Assembly: GCA_963710975.1 (NCBI GenBank)
Contig: CAVQCG010000005.1
Coordinates: forward strand, 806,001-870,000
Reading direction: 5' to 3'
Length of the DNA stretch: 64,000 bases
From: JBBQXH01 sp963710975
GTDB taxonomy: Bacteria > Actinomycetota > Thermoleophilia > Gaiellales > Gaiellaceae
Part shown: positions 16,546 to 25,158 of the stretch, piece after piece
Layout of the letters: every line of letters begins with the position of its first letter
Position numbering within the stretch: the stretch's first letter is position 1
Notes under the pieces: generated by a model
Seen by the model: only the letters and a program-made list of their open reading frames with translations
Told to the model about the DNA's origin: nothing
Databases searched by the model: none
Position numbers and translations under genes: made by a program

Positions 16546-17635
16546 ACACGCAGTCCTGGAGGCCCTGCGCTTCGGGCAGCGACTCGAGCTTCTTCAGCGT
16601 GTTGTTCTCGATCTGGCGGATGCGCTCACGGGTCACGCCGAAGGCTCGGCCGACTTCCTCGAGCGTCCGCGGGTGCTCGCCCTTCAATCCGAAGCGGAGC
16701 TCGATCACCTTGCGCTCCCGAATCGGGAGCGACTCGAGCGCCCGGTCGATGTCCTCGCGACGGAGGTTGAGGGAGGCGGAGTCGAACGGGGACTCGGCGA
16801 GCTCATCCTGGACGAAGTCACCGAGCTCGGACTCCTCCTCCTCGCCGATCGGCTTCTCGAGCGATACCGGGAGCTGCGCCATGCGCAGGATGTCCCGAAC
16901 CTCGCCCGGTGACATCTCGAGCTCGGCAGCGATCTCCTCGGGTCGCGGATCACGGCCGAGGCGCTGGACGAGCTGACGCTCGATGTGAACGACCTTGTTG
17001 AGCTTCTCGACCATGTGTACGGGGATCCTGATCGTCCTCGCCTTGTCGGCGATGGCACGCGTGACCGCCTGCCGGATCCACCACGTCGCGTAGGTCGAGA
17101 ACTTGTAGCCCTTGCGGTAGTCGAACTTCTCGACCGCTCGGATGAGCCCGAGCGAGCCCTCCTGGATCAGGTCGAGGAACGAGAGCCCACGGCCGAGGTA
17201 CCCCTTGGCGATCGAGACGACGAGCCGCAGGTTCGCCTCGGTCATCTGGGTCTTCGCGGTCATGTCGCCGCGCTCGATCCGCTTCGCCAGGTGAACCTCC
17301 TGCTCGGCGGTCAGCAGCGGCACCTTGCCGATCTCGCGCAGATAGAGCCTGAGCGAGTCGAGCGAGGGCTCGACGGTGAGGTCGAGCTGAGGTCCTTTCT
17401 CCTCGGCAAGCGCCGGTTGCTCGTGCGGCGGAGCCTTGTGCTCCTCGCCCTCGACGAGCTCGATGCCATGGTCGATGAGATACGTGTAGAAGTCCTCGAC
17501 CTGCTCCTTTGTGAGGTCGACCTCTTCGAGCCCGGTAACGATTTCATCATAGGAAAGGAACCCCTTTTCCTGTCCGTCCTGCACCAACTTGTGGAGTTCC
17601 TCGACATCGGGCAAAGAGATATCGACCGTGAGCAT
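16544..17635 (-). CDS. rpoD: Principal RNA polymerase sigma factor (sigma-70 group)
   Basis: The 363-residue protein contains a short region 1.1-like N-terminus and region 1.2 (DSLRLYLREIGKVPLLTAEQE). Regions 2.1-2.4 include NLRLVVSIAKGYLGRGLSFLDLIQEG and KFSTYATWWIRQAVTRAI, region 3 includes IRIPVHMVEKLNK, and region 4 ends with ELRFGLKGEHPRTLEEVGRAFGVTRERIRQIE. These are hallmarks of housekeeping or closely related group 2 factors. The length fits actinobacterial SigA/HrdB without the large N-terminal insert. A strong promoter lies upstream at 17733-17761. Group 2 paralogue status cannot be excluded. Confidence 0.92.
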   Translation of the reverse strand: MLTVDISLPDVEELHKLVQDGQEKGFLSYDEIVTGLEEVDLTKEQVEDFYTYLIDHGIELVEGEEHKAPPHEQPALAEEKGPQLDLTVEPSLDSLRLYLREIGKVPLLTAEQEVHLAKRIERGDMTAKTQMTEANLRLVVSIAKGYLGRGLSFLDLIQEGSLGLIRAVEKFDYRKGYKFSTYATWWIRQAVTRAIADKARTIRIPVHMVEKLNKVVHIERQLVQRLGRDPRPEEIAAELEMSPGEVRDILRMAQLPVSLEKPIGEEEESELGDFVQDELAESPFDSASLNLRREDIDRALESLPIRERKVIELRFGLKGEHPRTLEEVGRAFGVTRERIRQIENNTLKKLESLPEAQGLQDCV

Positions 17636-17732
17636 CGGGCCTCGCCTTCCTCGTTACCGTCGCTACAAATTCGCTGGTATCGAACGAAAGAGCCGGCGAG
17701 ATCTTGCGACTCCCGGCTCACAGGTGGGCGGC

Positions 17733-17761
17733 ATTGTACACAGGTTCGAGAAAGTTGTCGG
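17733..17761 (-). promoter_or_regulatory. Predicted promoter of the principal sigma-factor gene
   Basis: On the minus strand a -35-like CCGACA (17756-17761) and a TACAAT -10 (17733-17738) are 17 bp apart, with an extended TG immediately before the -10. It is about 100 bp upstream of the start codon, leaving an untranslated leader of about 90 nt. The remaining spacer to the divergent ECF sigma gene (17762-17920) holds no gene that I can recognise. Confidence 0.55.
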
Positions 17762-17932
17762 AGAAACCGCGCCGGCCTCAGGTAAGGTCGGGGCGGACAT
17801 GGTTTTCGACGGTGAATCGTGCAAGTTTCCGACGGAATCCCTACTCTTCCGGGTGGGCATGGTAGGCGTCGAGTCCCACGATGTGTTGACGGCGGCGACA
17901 GCGTCCCGCCGGCTGAGGGGTGTCCGCGAGCG

Positions 17933-19243
17933 GTGACCCCGCTCGGTACCTCCGTCGTTCGCAAGCGCGCCTCGCGCCGGGCCGTCGCCAATCGCGTCGC
18001 CGGATTGTTCGACCAGCACGCGAGCATGGTGCTCGGTCTCTGCCGCATCCTGCTCCGTGATCATCACGAGGCGGAGGACGCAGCCCAGCAGACCTTCGTC
18101 TCGGCCTATCGCAGCCTCCTCCGTGGAACGGAGCCACGGGAGCCGGCGCCCTGGCTCGCCGCGATCGCCAGGAACGAGTGCCGCGCGCGAATCCGGAAAC
18201 GCATGCGCGCGCCGCTCGCGCTCGACCACGAAGTCGAGGAGACGCTCGCAGACACAGCCGACCTGGCCGAGCTCGCCGACCGGCGGACCGAGTTCGCAGC
18301 CGTCACCGCCGCAATCGCAGAGTTGCCGACGCGGCAACGGGAAGCCGTGGCGCTGCGCGACTTCCTCGGGCTTTCCTACGAGGAGGTCGCCGCGACGCTG
18401 TCAGTCTCGGTTCCCGTCGTCGAGTCGCTCCTCTTCCGAGCACGTCGCCGGTTGCGGGACACGGTTCGGGCGGCGCCCCGCTACGCAGCCAGCATCGTCG
18501 TCGTCCCATTCGCCCTCCGGGCGGCGGTCGCGCGTGAGATCCCCGACTTCGACGGCGGGGGTGGCGGCCTCGGTGTCGCCGGCGCAGCGGTTGCCGCAGC
18601 GAGCGCCGGCGCTGCCAAGCTCATCTCGCTTCCCTTCGCCGCCAAGGCCGTCACCGCCGTCACCGTGGTTGCCGCGGCGACTGTCGGCCCGCAACTCGGC
18701 GGCATGATCGGGAAGGCACCCGGTTCCGCGAAGACACCTGCGGCGATCAGCGCGCCGGCCGGCAACGGGTCGGCCGCGCCATCCGCGTCCGCATCCGGCG
18801 CGTCGACGGCCGAGGGGCCAGGAGCGCCGGCCGACGAGAGCGCACAGGCAACCGCAGCAACCACTCCGGAGAGTCAGCCGAGCGACGTCGTCGAAGCGGC
18901 GGTCTCGTCGGGAACGGCCTCGAGCCACCACCAGAAGCCACAGAAGAAGCATTCGGCACCTGCCGAGCCCGACCGCAACGTCGTCGGCGCCGGCGCGGGC
19001 AGCCCCGGTGTCGACGAGCCGCCTCCAGTCGAGCCGGGCGACGGTTCTGCCCCATCCGAACCGGGTGCCGGCGTGCAGGGCGGCGTATCGGGCGCGCTCC
19101 CGCCACCTCCAGCGCCTGTGACCCCCGGCGAGACGACGACCACTCCCGATCCGCCGGTGGCGCCCGGTTCCCCGGAGCCCGCCGACGGCGAGAGCCAGCC
19201 GCCGCCTGCCGACACCGGCATGGCCGCACCCGACGGCCCCTAA
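17933..19243 (+). CDS. ECF-type sigma factor fused to a membrane segment and Pro/Ala-rich tail
   Basis: Residues 15-85 form region 2 (LFDQHASMVLGLCRILLRDHHEAEDAAQQTFVSAYRSL is the start) and residues 120-175 form region 4 (LPTRQREAVALRDFLGLSYEEVA). The protein then continues for about 260 residues, unlike a normal 180-residue ECF factor. A hydrophobic segment near AVTAVTVVAAATVG is followed by a long Ser/Pro/Ala/Gly tail with His/Lys (HHQKPQKK). The design suggests a sigma factor tethered to the membrane with an exported or wall-spanning tail. GTG 17933 follows GAGGGG; the same frame extends upstream without sigma similarity. No separate anti-sigma gene adjoins it. Confidence 0.78.
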   Translation: MTPLGTSVVRKRASRRAVANRVAGLFDQHASMVLGLCRILLRDHHEAEDAAQQTFVSAYRSLLRGTEPREPAPWLAAIARNECRARIRKRMRAPLALDHEVEETLADTADLAELADRRTEFAAVTAAIAELPTRQREAVALRDFLGLSYEEVAATLSVSVPVVESLLFRARRRLRDTVRAAPRYAASIVVVPFALRAAVAREIPDFDGGGGGLGVAGAAVAAASAGAAKLISLPFAAKAVTAVTVVAAATVGPQLGGMIGKAPGSAKTPAAISAPAGNGSAAPSASASGASTAEGPGAPADESAQATAATTPESQPSDVVEAAVSSGTASSHHQKPQKKHSAPAEPDRNVVGAGAGSPGVDEPPPVEPGDGSAPSEPGAGVQGGVSGALPPPPAPVTPGETTTTPDPPVAPGSPEPADGESQPPPADTGMAAPDGP

Positions 19244-19284
19244 CGTCGTATCGCGAGAGCGTCCGGCCCGCACGGACACACGCG

Positions 19285-20112
19285 ATGCCTGAGCTACCGG
19301 AGATCGAGGCGCTTCGGCGCTCGCTCGACGAACCGATCGGTGCCGCGCCGGTCGAGAAGGCCGGCCCCGCTCACATCGCGACCCTGAAGACCTTCGACCC
19401 GCCCCTTGGCGCACTCGAAGGACTGCGCTTCGAGGGCGTCCGGCGGAGAGGGAAGCACCTCCTGTTTCCTACCACCGACGGCGAGCTGGTTCTCCACGTC
19501 CATCTGATGTCGGCCGGGAGGCTGAGCTATGCGGTACCCGGTGCGAAGACACCGAAGACGCCGGCGTTCAGGCTCACGCTCGAGAACGGCGGCCAGCTGA
19601 TTCTCACCGAGGGGGGCGCCAAGAAACGCGCCCGAGTCGGCGTCTACCGACCCGACGAGCTCGACGCGGAGCTCGCGCACCTCGGCCCGGACGCCCTCGA
19701 CCTCCCCCCGGACAGGCTTCACGAGATCCTGCACGACGAGGCGAGGCGGCTCCATCCACTCCTGCGTGATCAACGCGCAATCGCGGGGATCGGTCGAGCC
19801 TGGTCGAACGAGATCCTGCGAACCGCACACCTGTCCCCGTACGCGCTCTCGACCGATCTCGACAGCGAGGAGGTCGACCGGCTGTCAGCGGCAATCGACG
19901 AGGAGCTCACACGAGGGCTTGCGTTGCGCGAGCGCGGGCTTGCGAATCCGAAGGTCTATCGGGTCCACAACCACCTGGGCCAGCCCTGTCCCGAATGCGG
20001 TACGCCCATCGCCCAGATCGACTTCGAAGAGCACACGATCTACTACTGTCCGAACTGCCAGACGGACGGCCGGGTCTTGAAGGACCGCAGGCTCTCACGC
20101 CTGTTGCGCTAG
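19285..20112 (+). CDS. mutM: Formamidopyrimidine-DNA glycosylase (Fpg/MutM family)
   Basis: Base-excision repair enzyme removing oxidised purines with associated lyase activity. The 275-residue protein begins PELPEIE, with the catalytic N-terminal proline (after Met removal) and Glu. A conserved lysine lies in RRRGKHLLF near residue 56, the helix-two-turn-helix includes AIAGIGRAWSNEILRTA, and the C-terminal zinc finger is CPECGTPI...YYCPNCQT. The AWSNEIL sequence and shorter void-filling loop could indicate an Fpg-like Nei subgroup, so the lesion range is not certain. Confidence 0.9.
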   Translation: MPELPEIEALRRSLDEPIGAAPVEKAGPAHIATLKTFDPPLGALEGLRFEGVRRRGKHLLFPTTDGELVLHVHLMSAGRLSYAVPGAKTPKTPAFRLTLENGGQLILTEGGAKKRARVGVYRPDELDAELAHLGPDALDLPPDRLHEILHDEARRLHPLLRDQRAIAGIGRAWSNEILRTAHLSPYALSTDLDSEEVDRLSAAIDEELTRGLALRERGLANPKVYRVHNHLGQPCPECGTPIAQIDFEEHTIYYCPNCQTDGRVLKDRRLSRLLR

Positions 20113-20122
20113 CGTTCGCGCC

Positions 20123-21103
20123 GTGAAACCGGACACGGCCGCAGGGGTCGATCTTCAGGCGTCGTCGCCCGAGGTTCGCCTCGGACTGTCGCGGGCCGGT
20201 GTCACCGGCGTCGAGCGCGCGGTGCGAATGCGCCACGGTGACATCGACGCTCTGGTTGCCGCGGAGATCGACTGCTACGTCGATCTCGACCCAGCCCAGA
20301 AGGGCGTCCACATGTCCCGGTTCCCTGAGCTGTTCGAGGAGGCGATCGACCAGGTGGTGATGGGCGAGCGATTGCTGGTCGAACAGCTTGCCGAGCACAT
20401 CGCGAGCCACATACTCGAACGCCAGCGTGCGGTCCGCGCCGAGGTGAGGATCGCCGCGCGCTATCCGCTCGAGCGCCTGACACCCGTCACGGGTCTTCGG
20501 ACGCAGGAGCTCGTCACGCTGATCGGCGTCGCTGCCGCATCGCCGACGTCGACGAGGCATGCAATCGGCGTCGAGGCGACGGGCATCAACGCGTGCCCCT
20601 GCGCCCAGGGTCTGGTGCGTGACCATGCAGCCGAACGGCTCGAGGAGGCCGGGTTCGCCGATGGTGACATCGAGCGGATTCTCGAGCTGGTCCCCATCGC
20701 GACCCACAACCAGCGGGGCCGCGGCACGCTCTACCTCGGAACCGCTCAACGGATCATGGGCGAGGATCTCGTCGCATTGGTCGAGCGCTCCATGAGCTCA
20801 CCGATCTACGAGCTGCTGAAGCGGCCCGACGAGCTGTTCGTCGTCGAGCACGCTCATCTGAGTCCGCGGTTCGTCGAAGACTCGGTGCGACTGATGCTCC
20901 GCGGCGTGCTCGACCGCTACGGCGACGAGCTCGACGACGGTGACTTCGTCCACGCGAGCCAGGTGAACTTCGAGACCATCCACGCCCACGATGTGCTCGC
21001 CGAGCGAGTCGGGACGATCGGAGAGTTACGCGCCGAGCTCGAGACGGGCGCACGCTCGGCCCAGTACAGCGGCCTCAGAGACTGGCTTCAGAACGGCGGC
21101 TGA
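20123..21103 (+). CDS. folE2: GTP cyclohydrolase FolE2/MptA family
   Basis: Opens the GTP imidazole ring in the first committed step of folate-type pterin synthesis, using the metal-promiscuous or Zn-independent family unrelated in fold details to FolE. The 326-residue protein has SRAGVTGVERAV, HMSRFPELFEEAIDQV, the conserved Cys segment GINACPCAQGLVRD near residue 155, and THNQRGRGTLYLG. Archaeal MptA makes a different product, so the exact product is inferred from the bacterial context with ThyX nearby. GTG start 10 bp after mutM; the 3' end overlaps convergent plsY by 29 bp. Confidence 0.88.
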   Translation: MKPDTAAGVDLQASSPEVRLGLSRAGVTGVERAVRMRHGDIDALVAAEIDCYVDLDPAQKGVHMSRFPELFEEAIDQVVMGERLLVEQLAEHIASHILERQRAVRAEVRIAARYPLERLTPVTGLRTQELVTLIGVAAASPTSTRHAIGVEATGINACPCAQGLVRDHAAERLEEAGFADGDIERILELVPIATHNQRGRGTLYLGTAQRIMGEDLVALVERSMSSPIYELLKRPDELFVVEHAHLSPRFVEDSVRLMLRGVLDRYGDELDDGDFVHASQVNFETIHAHDVLAERVGTIGELRAELETGARSAQYSGLRDWLQNGG

Positions 21104-21704
21104 TCCGGTCGCGCGGCAGGCGGAGCCGTGCGCGAGGCTCGTCCCCGTGCAGGAGCCGACGGAGGTTCGCCCGGTGCAGGACGAGGATCGCGATGGCCGC
21201 GCCGATCGTGAATCCGAGCACCGGCCAGGAAGCCCCGAAGAGGAGTGCCAGCGGCGGAAGTGAGAGCCCGGCGACGATCGAGGCGACCGAGGCGTACCGG
21301 AAGAGCAGGAAGACGACGATCCACACGAGCGCCGCACACAGACCCGCCAGCGGAGCGAGCGCGAGGATCGCGCCGCCCGTCGTGGCAACGACCTTCCCAC
21401 CTCGAGAGAACCCGAGAAAGAGAGGCCGCCAATGACCCGCCACGGCGGCCGCCCCGGCAAGAACGCCCGTGACGTCGCCGCCGACCCGGAGACCGATGAG
21501 GGCAGCTGCAGCACCCTTGGCGACGTCCAGCAGGAGGACGGGCGCTCCGAGCTTCCAGCCGAACGCACGCCAGACGTTCGACGCGCCGACGTTGCCACTT
21601 CCGACCGTCCTGATGTCGACCCCGCGGAAGATGCGGGGAAGCCAGTACGCCCAGGGCAGACTCCCGAGGACGTACCCCGCCGCGATCAGGAGGGCGTCCT
21701 TCAC
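21075..21704 (-). CDS. plsY: Acyl-phosphate:glycerol-3-phosphate acyltransferase PlsY
   Basis: Membrane enzyme making lysophosphatidate from acyl-phosphate. The 209-residue product has five or so hydrophobic segments and all three family motifs: GSGNVGASNVWRAFG near residue 35, AGHWRPLFLGFSRGGKVVAT near residue 88 and HRANLRRLLHGDEPR near residue 180. The second motif has RGGKVVAT where GGKGVAT is usual. Its C-terminus overlaps the folE2 3' end on the opposite strand. Confidence 0.92.
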   Translation of the reverse strand: MKDALLIAAGYVLGSLPWAYWLPRIFRGVDIRTVGSGNVGASNVWRAFGWKLGAPVLLLDVAKGAAAALIGLRVGGDVTGVLAGAAAVAGHWRPLFLGFSRGGKVVATTGGAILALAPLAGLCAALVWIVVFLLFRYASVASIVAGLSLPPLALLFGASWPVLGFTIGAAIAILVLHRANLRRLLHGDEPRARLRLPRDRISRRSEASL

Positions 21705-21722
21705 GGCGCCGGCCCGACGACG

Positions 21723-22343
21723 CTAGAGGTTGATGCCGTAGGTCGAGATCCAGCCGTTGATCACGCCCCAGTCGAGATTCGCAAAGAAGGCGTCGACGTA
21801 GGAGGCTCGATCGGTCTGGTAGTCGAGGAAATAGGCATGCTCGTAGACGTCGAGCGCAACGAGCGGCGTCGCGTTCCAGATCGGGTACGAGTTCTGTGCG
21901 TCTCCGATGTAGTTGAAGAGCCGCCCCTCGTCCCAGTCGTACGCAGTCCAGGCCCAGCCGCGCGCTGCGAGGCCGGTCGCCTTCAAATCCTGGCGCCATG
22001 CCTGCACCGAGCCGAAATCTCGCTCGATCAGCTCGCGCGCTGCGCCGCCGGGATCGCCCCCGCCGCCGGCCAGGTGGGCGAAGTAGACCTCGTGGTTCTT
22101 GACCCCGCCGATCGCGAAGGTCAGGTCGACCTTGAGCGCCCTGATGTCCGAGTAGACCTGGTTGGCCGCCCCGCTGTCGACCTCCTTGAGCTTCCCGAGG
22201 ATCTCGTTCCGCTTCGCGACATATCCCTGGTAGAGCTTGTAATGGGCCTCGACCGATGCTCTGGAGAGCCCGTCCATCTCGAGCAGCTCGGGTCTGAGCT
22301 CGCGTGGTGCGATCTCTACCCTGTTGAATGCAAGCGTCGCCAT
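21723..22343 (-). CDS. Iron/manganese superoxide dismutase-family protein, divergent active-site surroundings
   Basis: A 206-residue protein with the two-domain Fe/Mn SOD pattern. The four metal ligands can be placed: His in VEAHYKLYQGYV, His in GVKNHEVYF, and Asp plus His in LDVYEHAYFLDYQ. However, the second-sphere His pair usual after the first ligand is LY-Q here, and Trp residues normally next to the other ligands are Phe and Tyr. Metal use and activity are therefore uncertain. ATG 22343 is preceded by GGGAGAGGA; the upstream ATG at 22370 lacks this. It is divergent from an ECF sigma gene, perhaps linking it to stress control. Confidence 0.82.
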   Translation of the reverse strand: MATLAFNRVEIAPRELRPELLEMDGLSRASVEAHYKLYQGYVAKRNEILGKLKEVDSGAANQVYSDIRALKVDLTFAIGGVKNHEVYFAHLAGGGGDPGGAARELIERDFGSVQAWRQDLKATGLAARGWAWTAYDWDEGRLFNYIGDAQNSYPIWNATPLVALDVYEHAYFLDYQTDRASYVDAFFANLDWGVINGWISTYGINL

Positions 22344-22468
22344 TCCTCTCCCATCTCGTTCGTTCGTCACCGCACGTCAGGCGCGGCGGAGAGCTTATCG
22401 TTCCAACCCGGTCGACCGCCGCTCGGAGGATGAATCCGACCGGCCGAATCATCCGTAGATCCAGCCGT

Positions 22469-23065
22469 ATGGCAGCAGCCTTGGTAGACGCCGCTCACCC
22501 GTCGCACTCGCCGTTCGGCCTCGAGCCGAGGACGACCGACGGCGACCTGATCGTCAAGGTCGGGCGGGGCGACAGCGCGGCATTCGAGGAGCTCTACCGC
22601 CGTTTCGCGCGACCGGTGCTCGGCCTTGCCGTCCGCCTGCTCGGAGACCACGGGCGCGCAGAGGATGCCGCGCAGGACACGTTTGCCGCGATCTGGCGCT
22701 CGGCGAAGAGCTACAAACCCGAACGCGGAACCGGATCGGCCTGGCTCTTCGCCGTCGCCCGCCACGCGATCATCGACCGGGCGCGTCAACGAACCGAGCT
22801 GACGATCGCCGAGCCGATCGAGCAGGTGGCGACCGATGCGATCCCCGTCGAGTCGGCGGAACAATCATGGCTCTCCTTCACGGTGCAGGCCGCAATGGAG
22901 CGACTACCCGAACGCGAGCGGCAGGTGCTCGAGCTCGCGTACTGGAGCGGGCTCTCGCAGAGCGAGGTCGCGAGCTACCTCGACGTCCCGCTCGGGACGG
23001 TCAAGACGCGCACCCGCGCCGGCCTGGGCCGTCTCTCGCTGCTTCTCGAGGAGGCGCGCCCATGA
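22469..23065 (+). CDS. ECF sigma factor (SigK/RskA-partner type)
   Basis: A 198-residue sigma factor with region 2 in FEELYRRFARPVLGLAVRLLGDHGRAEDAAQDTFAAIWRSA (about residues 35-75; first and last parts are most diagnostic) and region 4 in LPERERQVLELAYWSGLSQSEVASYLDVPLGTVKTRTRAGLGRL. Its ATGA overlap with the next gene, an RskA-like anti-sigma factor, indicates a co-translated regulatory pair. ATG 22469 gives the family length; ATG 22430 or an even earlier codon would add an N-terminal extension overlapping the divergent SOD promoter region. Confidence 0.85.
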   Translation: MAAALVDAAHPSHSPFGLEPRTTDGDLIVKVGRGDSAAFEELYRRFARPVLGLAVRLLGDHGRAEDAAQDTFAAIWRSAKSYKPERGTGSAWLFAVARHAIIDRARQRTELTIAEPIEQVATDAIPVESAEQSWLSFTVQAAMERLPERERQVLELAYWSGLSQSEVASYLDVPLGTVKTRTRAGLGRLSLLLEEARP

Positions 23066-23688
23066 CCGGCTCGGACGATCTGCGCGATCTCCTCGGCGAG
23101 GACGTCCCCGCCGCGGAACTGGAGCGCCTGAGGCACGCACACGAGGCGCTGGCGGCTACCCCCGCCGCGCCGGAGATCCCCGACTCTCTGACCGCCGCCG
23201 TACTCGCCGTCCCCGACAAGGCCCCAACCTCGCTCCGGCGACGGCGCATCCTCGCCGGCCTTGCGATCGCCGCGTGCATCGCGGGAGCCGCGTTCGGCAT
23301 CGGCTTCTGGGCCGGCGACAGGGAGCCACCGCCAACCACGAGCGAGCAGATCACGCTCAACGCAACCGAAGCCGCGCCACCCGATGCGAAGATGGTGATC
23401 GACGTCCTCCCGATCGACCCAGCCGGCAACTGGCCGATGGCGGCGAGCGTGAGCGGGCTCCCCGAGCTCCCCGCCGGCAGCTACTACGAGGTCTGGCTCA
23501 CGCGGGGCGACGAGCTGGCCGAGTCGTGCGGCCGGTTCGTCGTGAGTGCCGACGGCACTGCCAAGAACGTCTGGTTGAACGCGCCCTACAAGCTCAAGGG
23601 CTTCGACAGATGGGTGGTGACCGCGAAGAAGCCGGGTGAGCCGCCGTCGGAGCGGCTGCTCGACGGTCCCGTCGTGGTGCCCGCGTAG
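23062..23688 (+). CDS. RskA-like membrane anti-sigma factor
   Basis: A 208-residue protein with a short cytoplasmic N-terminus (about 70 residues, starting MTGSDDLRDLLGED). One transmembrane helix (ILAGLAIAACIAGAAFGIGF, about 73-92) is followed by an extracytoplasmic RskA C-terminal domain with WPMAASVSGLPELPAGSYYEVWL and GRFVVSADGTAKNVWLNAPY. It should hold the upstream ECF factor inactive until cleavage. The cytoplasmic part lacks an evident HxxxCxxC zinc motif, so it may bind the sigma factor in a zinc-free manner. Confidence 0.82.
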   Translation: MTGSDDLRDLLGEDVPAAELERLRHAHEALAATPAAPEIPDSLTAAVLAVPDKAPTSLRRRRILAGLAIAACIAGAAFGIGFWAGDREPPPTTSEQITLNATEAAPPDAKMVIDVLPIDPAGNWPMAASVSGLPELPAGSYYEVWLTRGDELAESCGRFVVSADGTAKNVWLNAPYKLKGFDRWVVTAKKPGEPPSERLLDGPVVVPA

Positions 23689-23698
23689 GCTACTCCCC

Positions 23699-24397
23699 GT
23701 GGCACATCCGGCGGTCGGCCGCGAGATCCCGCTTCTCGGACACGGATTCGTGCGCCTCGACGACGCGATGGCGAGCGACCTCTCGGTCGCGAACTCGGCG
23801 AGGGTGAGCTTCGCGAAGCGGAAGGAGACGATGGAGGCGTCCGACGAGGGTCTGATCCGGTTCCTGCTTCGCGAGCGTCACGGAACGCCCTTCGAGCACA
23901 ACGCCTTTCGCTTCCACATCCGCTGCCCGCTCTTCGTTGCCAGGGAGTGGATGCGGCACCGGGTCGGATCGTTCAACGAAGAGTCCGCCCGCTACCACCA
24001 GCTCGAAGGAGACTTCTACGTTCCCGAGCCTCCAGACGTCCGCACCCAGGTGGGAAAGCCCGGCTCGTACTCGTTCGAGCGGGTCGGCGAGGAGGAGGCG
24101 GCACGCGTTCGCACCGAGCTCTCGAGCGCCTACGAGCGTGCGTACGCGCTGTACCTCGACCTCATCGACCGCGGCCTCGCGAAAGAGCTCGCGCGGTGCG
24201 TCCTCCCGATGGGCACCTTCACCCAGTTCTACTGGACGGTCAACGCCCGAAGCCTGATGAACTTCGTCTCGCTCCGCGCCGCGGAGACGGCTCAGCTCGA
24301 GATCCGGCGCTACGCCGAGGCGGTCGAGAGCTTTCTCGCGGAGCTCATGCCGGTCACGTACGAGGCGTTCGTGGCGAACGCCCGAGTGGCCCCCTAG
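23699..24397 (+). CDS. thyX: FAD-dependent thymidylate synthase ThyX
   Basis: Makes dTMP from dUMP using methylene-tetrahydrofolate and FAD. The 232-residue protein carries the ThyX signature RHRVGSFNEESARY near residue 88, HGTPFEHNAFRFHIRCPLFVAREW before it, and the C-terminal NARSLMNFVSLR...AQLEIR segment. GTG 23699 is chosen; the frame extends further upstream over the anti-sigma gene but without similarity. No thyA is seen in the window. It converges on a methyltransferase gene eight bases away. Confidence 0.95.
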   Translation: MAHPAVGREIPLLGHGFVRLDDAMASDLSVANSARVSFAKRKETMEASDEGLIRFLLRERHGTPFEHNAFRFHIRCPLFVAREWMRHRVGSFNEESARYHQLEGDFYVPEPPDVRTQVGKPGSYSFERVGEEEAARVRTELSSAYERAYALYLDLIDRGLAKELARCVLPMGTFTQFYWTVNARSLMNFVSLRAAETAQLEIRRYAEAVESFLAELMPVTYEAFVANARVAP

Positions 24398-24405
24398 GCT
24401 AGGCG

Positions 24406-25158
24406 TCAAGCCGCGCCGCGCGCCACCCAGGCCTTCGCCGAGACTACGAACGGTGGCTCCGGCAGCCTCTCCCTGCAGAGCTCGCGCAATGCCGTGCGCC
24501 GATCGGGCTCGAGGCCGGCGACGTGCGCACCCGACGGGGCGACGCCGAGCGTGAACGGCTCCCACCAGTCCTCGAACGTGGCGTGCTCGACATCCACCGC
24601 GACGGCGCTGTCGACGATGTCGCCGATTCCAGCCGCGCGAAAGAGGTCGGCCAGGTGGCCGGCCCTGCTGCCGGGGCAGACAGACCCAGTCTCGACCTCA
24701 GGATCGAGCGCTTGGGCGGCATCCCAGAACGGACCGAGCGGGCCGCCGTCGGTGAAGTCCCACACGCATGCGGCGACGACGCCGCCGTCCCGCGTCACCC
24801 TCGCCATCTCGCGGAGGCCTGCGACCGGATCGTCCATGACGTTGACCACGAGCTGGGCGAGCGTCGCATCGAAGCAGCCTCCTTCGAACGGCAGATCCTC
24901 AGCCGGCGCGCGGATGACCTGGACTCCGGGATGGCGGCCGCGTAGGGCCGCGACGAATTCCTCGGACGGGTCGACCGCCGTGACCCGTCCCGGCCTGGCC
25001 CTCCGGGCGAGCTCCGCGGTCAGCGCACCGGGGCCGCATCCGACGTCGAGGACCCGGCCGTCGAGCGGGAGTCCGGCGAAATCGGCGAAGGGCACCGCCA
25101 GCGGCCTCGAGTAGCGGCCCATGAACCGGTCATAGGCATCGGCATCGCTCAAGCTCAC
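24406..25158 (-). CDS. Class I SAM-dependent methyltransferase
   Basis: A 250-residue methyltransferase of the UbiE/Methyltransf_11 type. Motif I is VLDVGCGPGALTAEL near residue 35, the acidic end of strand 2 is VTAVDPSEEF, and motif III-like LPFEGGCFDATLAQLVVNVMDD follows. The substrate is unknown. GTG start overlaps the TfoX stop by GTGA, so the two are co-transcribed. Confidence 0.82.
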   Translation of the reverse strand: MSLSDADAYDRFMGRYSRPLAVPFADFAGLPLDGRVLDVGCGPGALTAELARRARPGRVTAVDPSEEFVAALRGRHPGVQVIRAPAEDLPFEGGCFDATLAQLVVNVMDDPVAGLREMARVTRDGGVVAACVWDFTDGGPLGPFWDAAQALDPEVETGSVCPGSRAGHLADLFRAAGIGDIVDSAVAVDVEHATFEDWWEPFTLGVAPSGAHVAGLEPDRRTALRELCRERLPEPPFVVSAKAWVARGAA

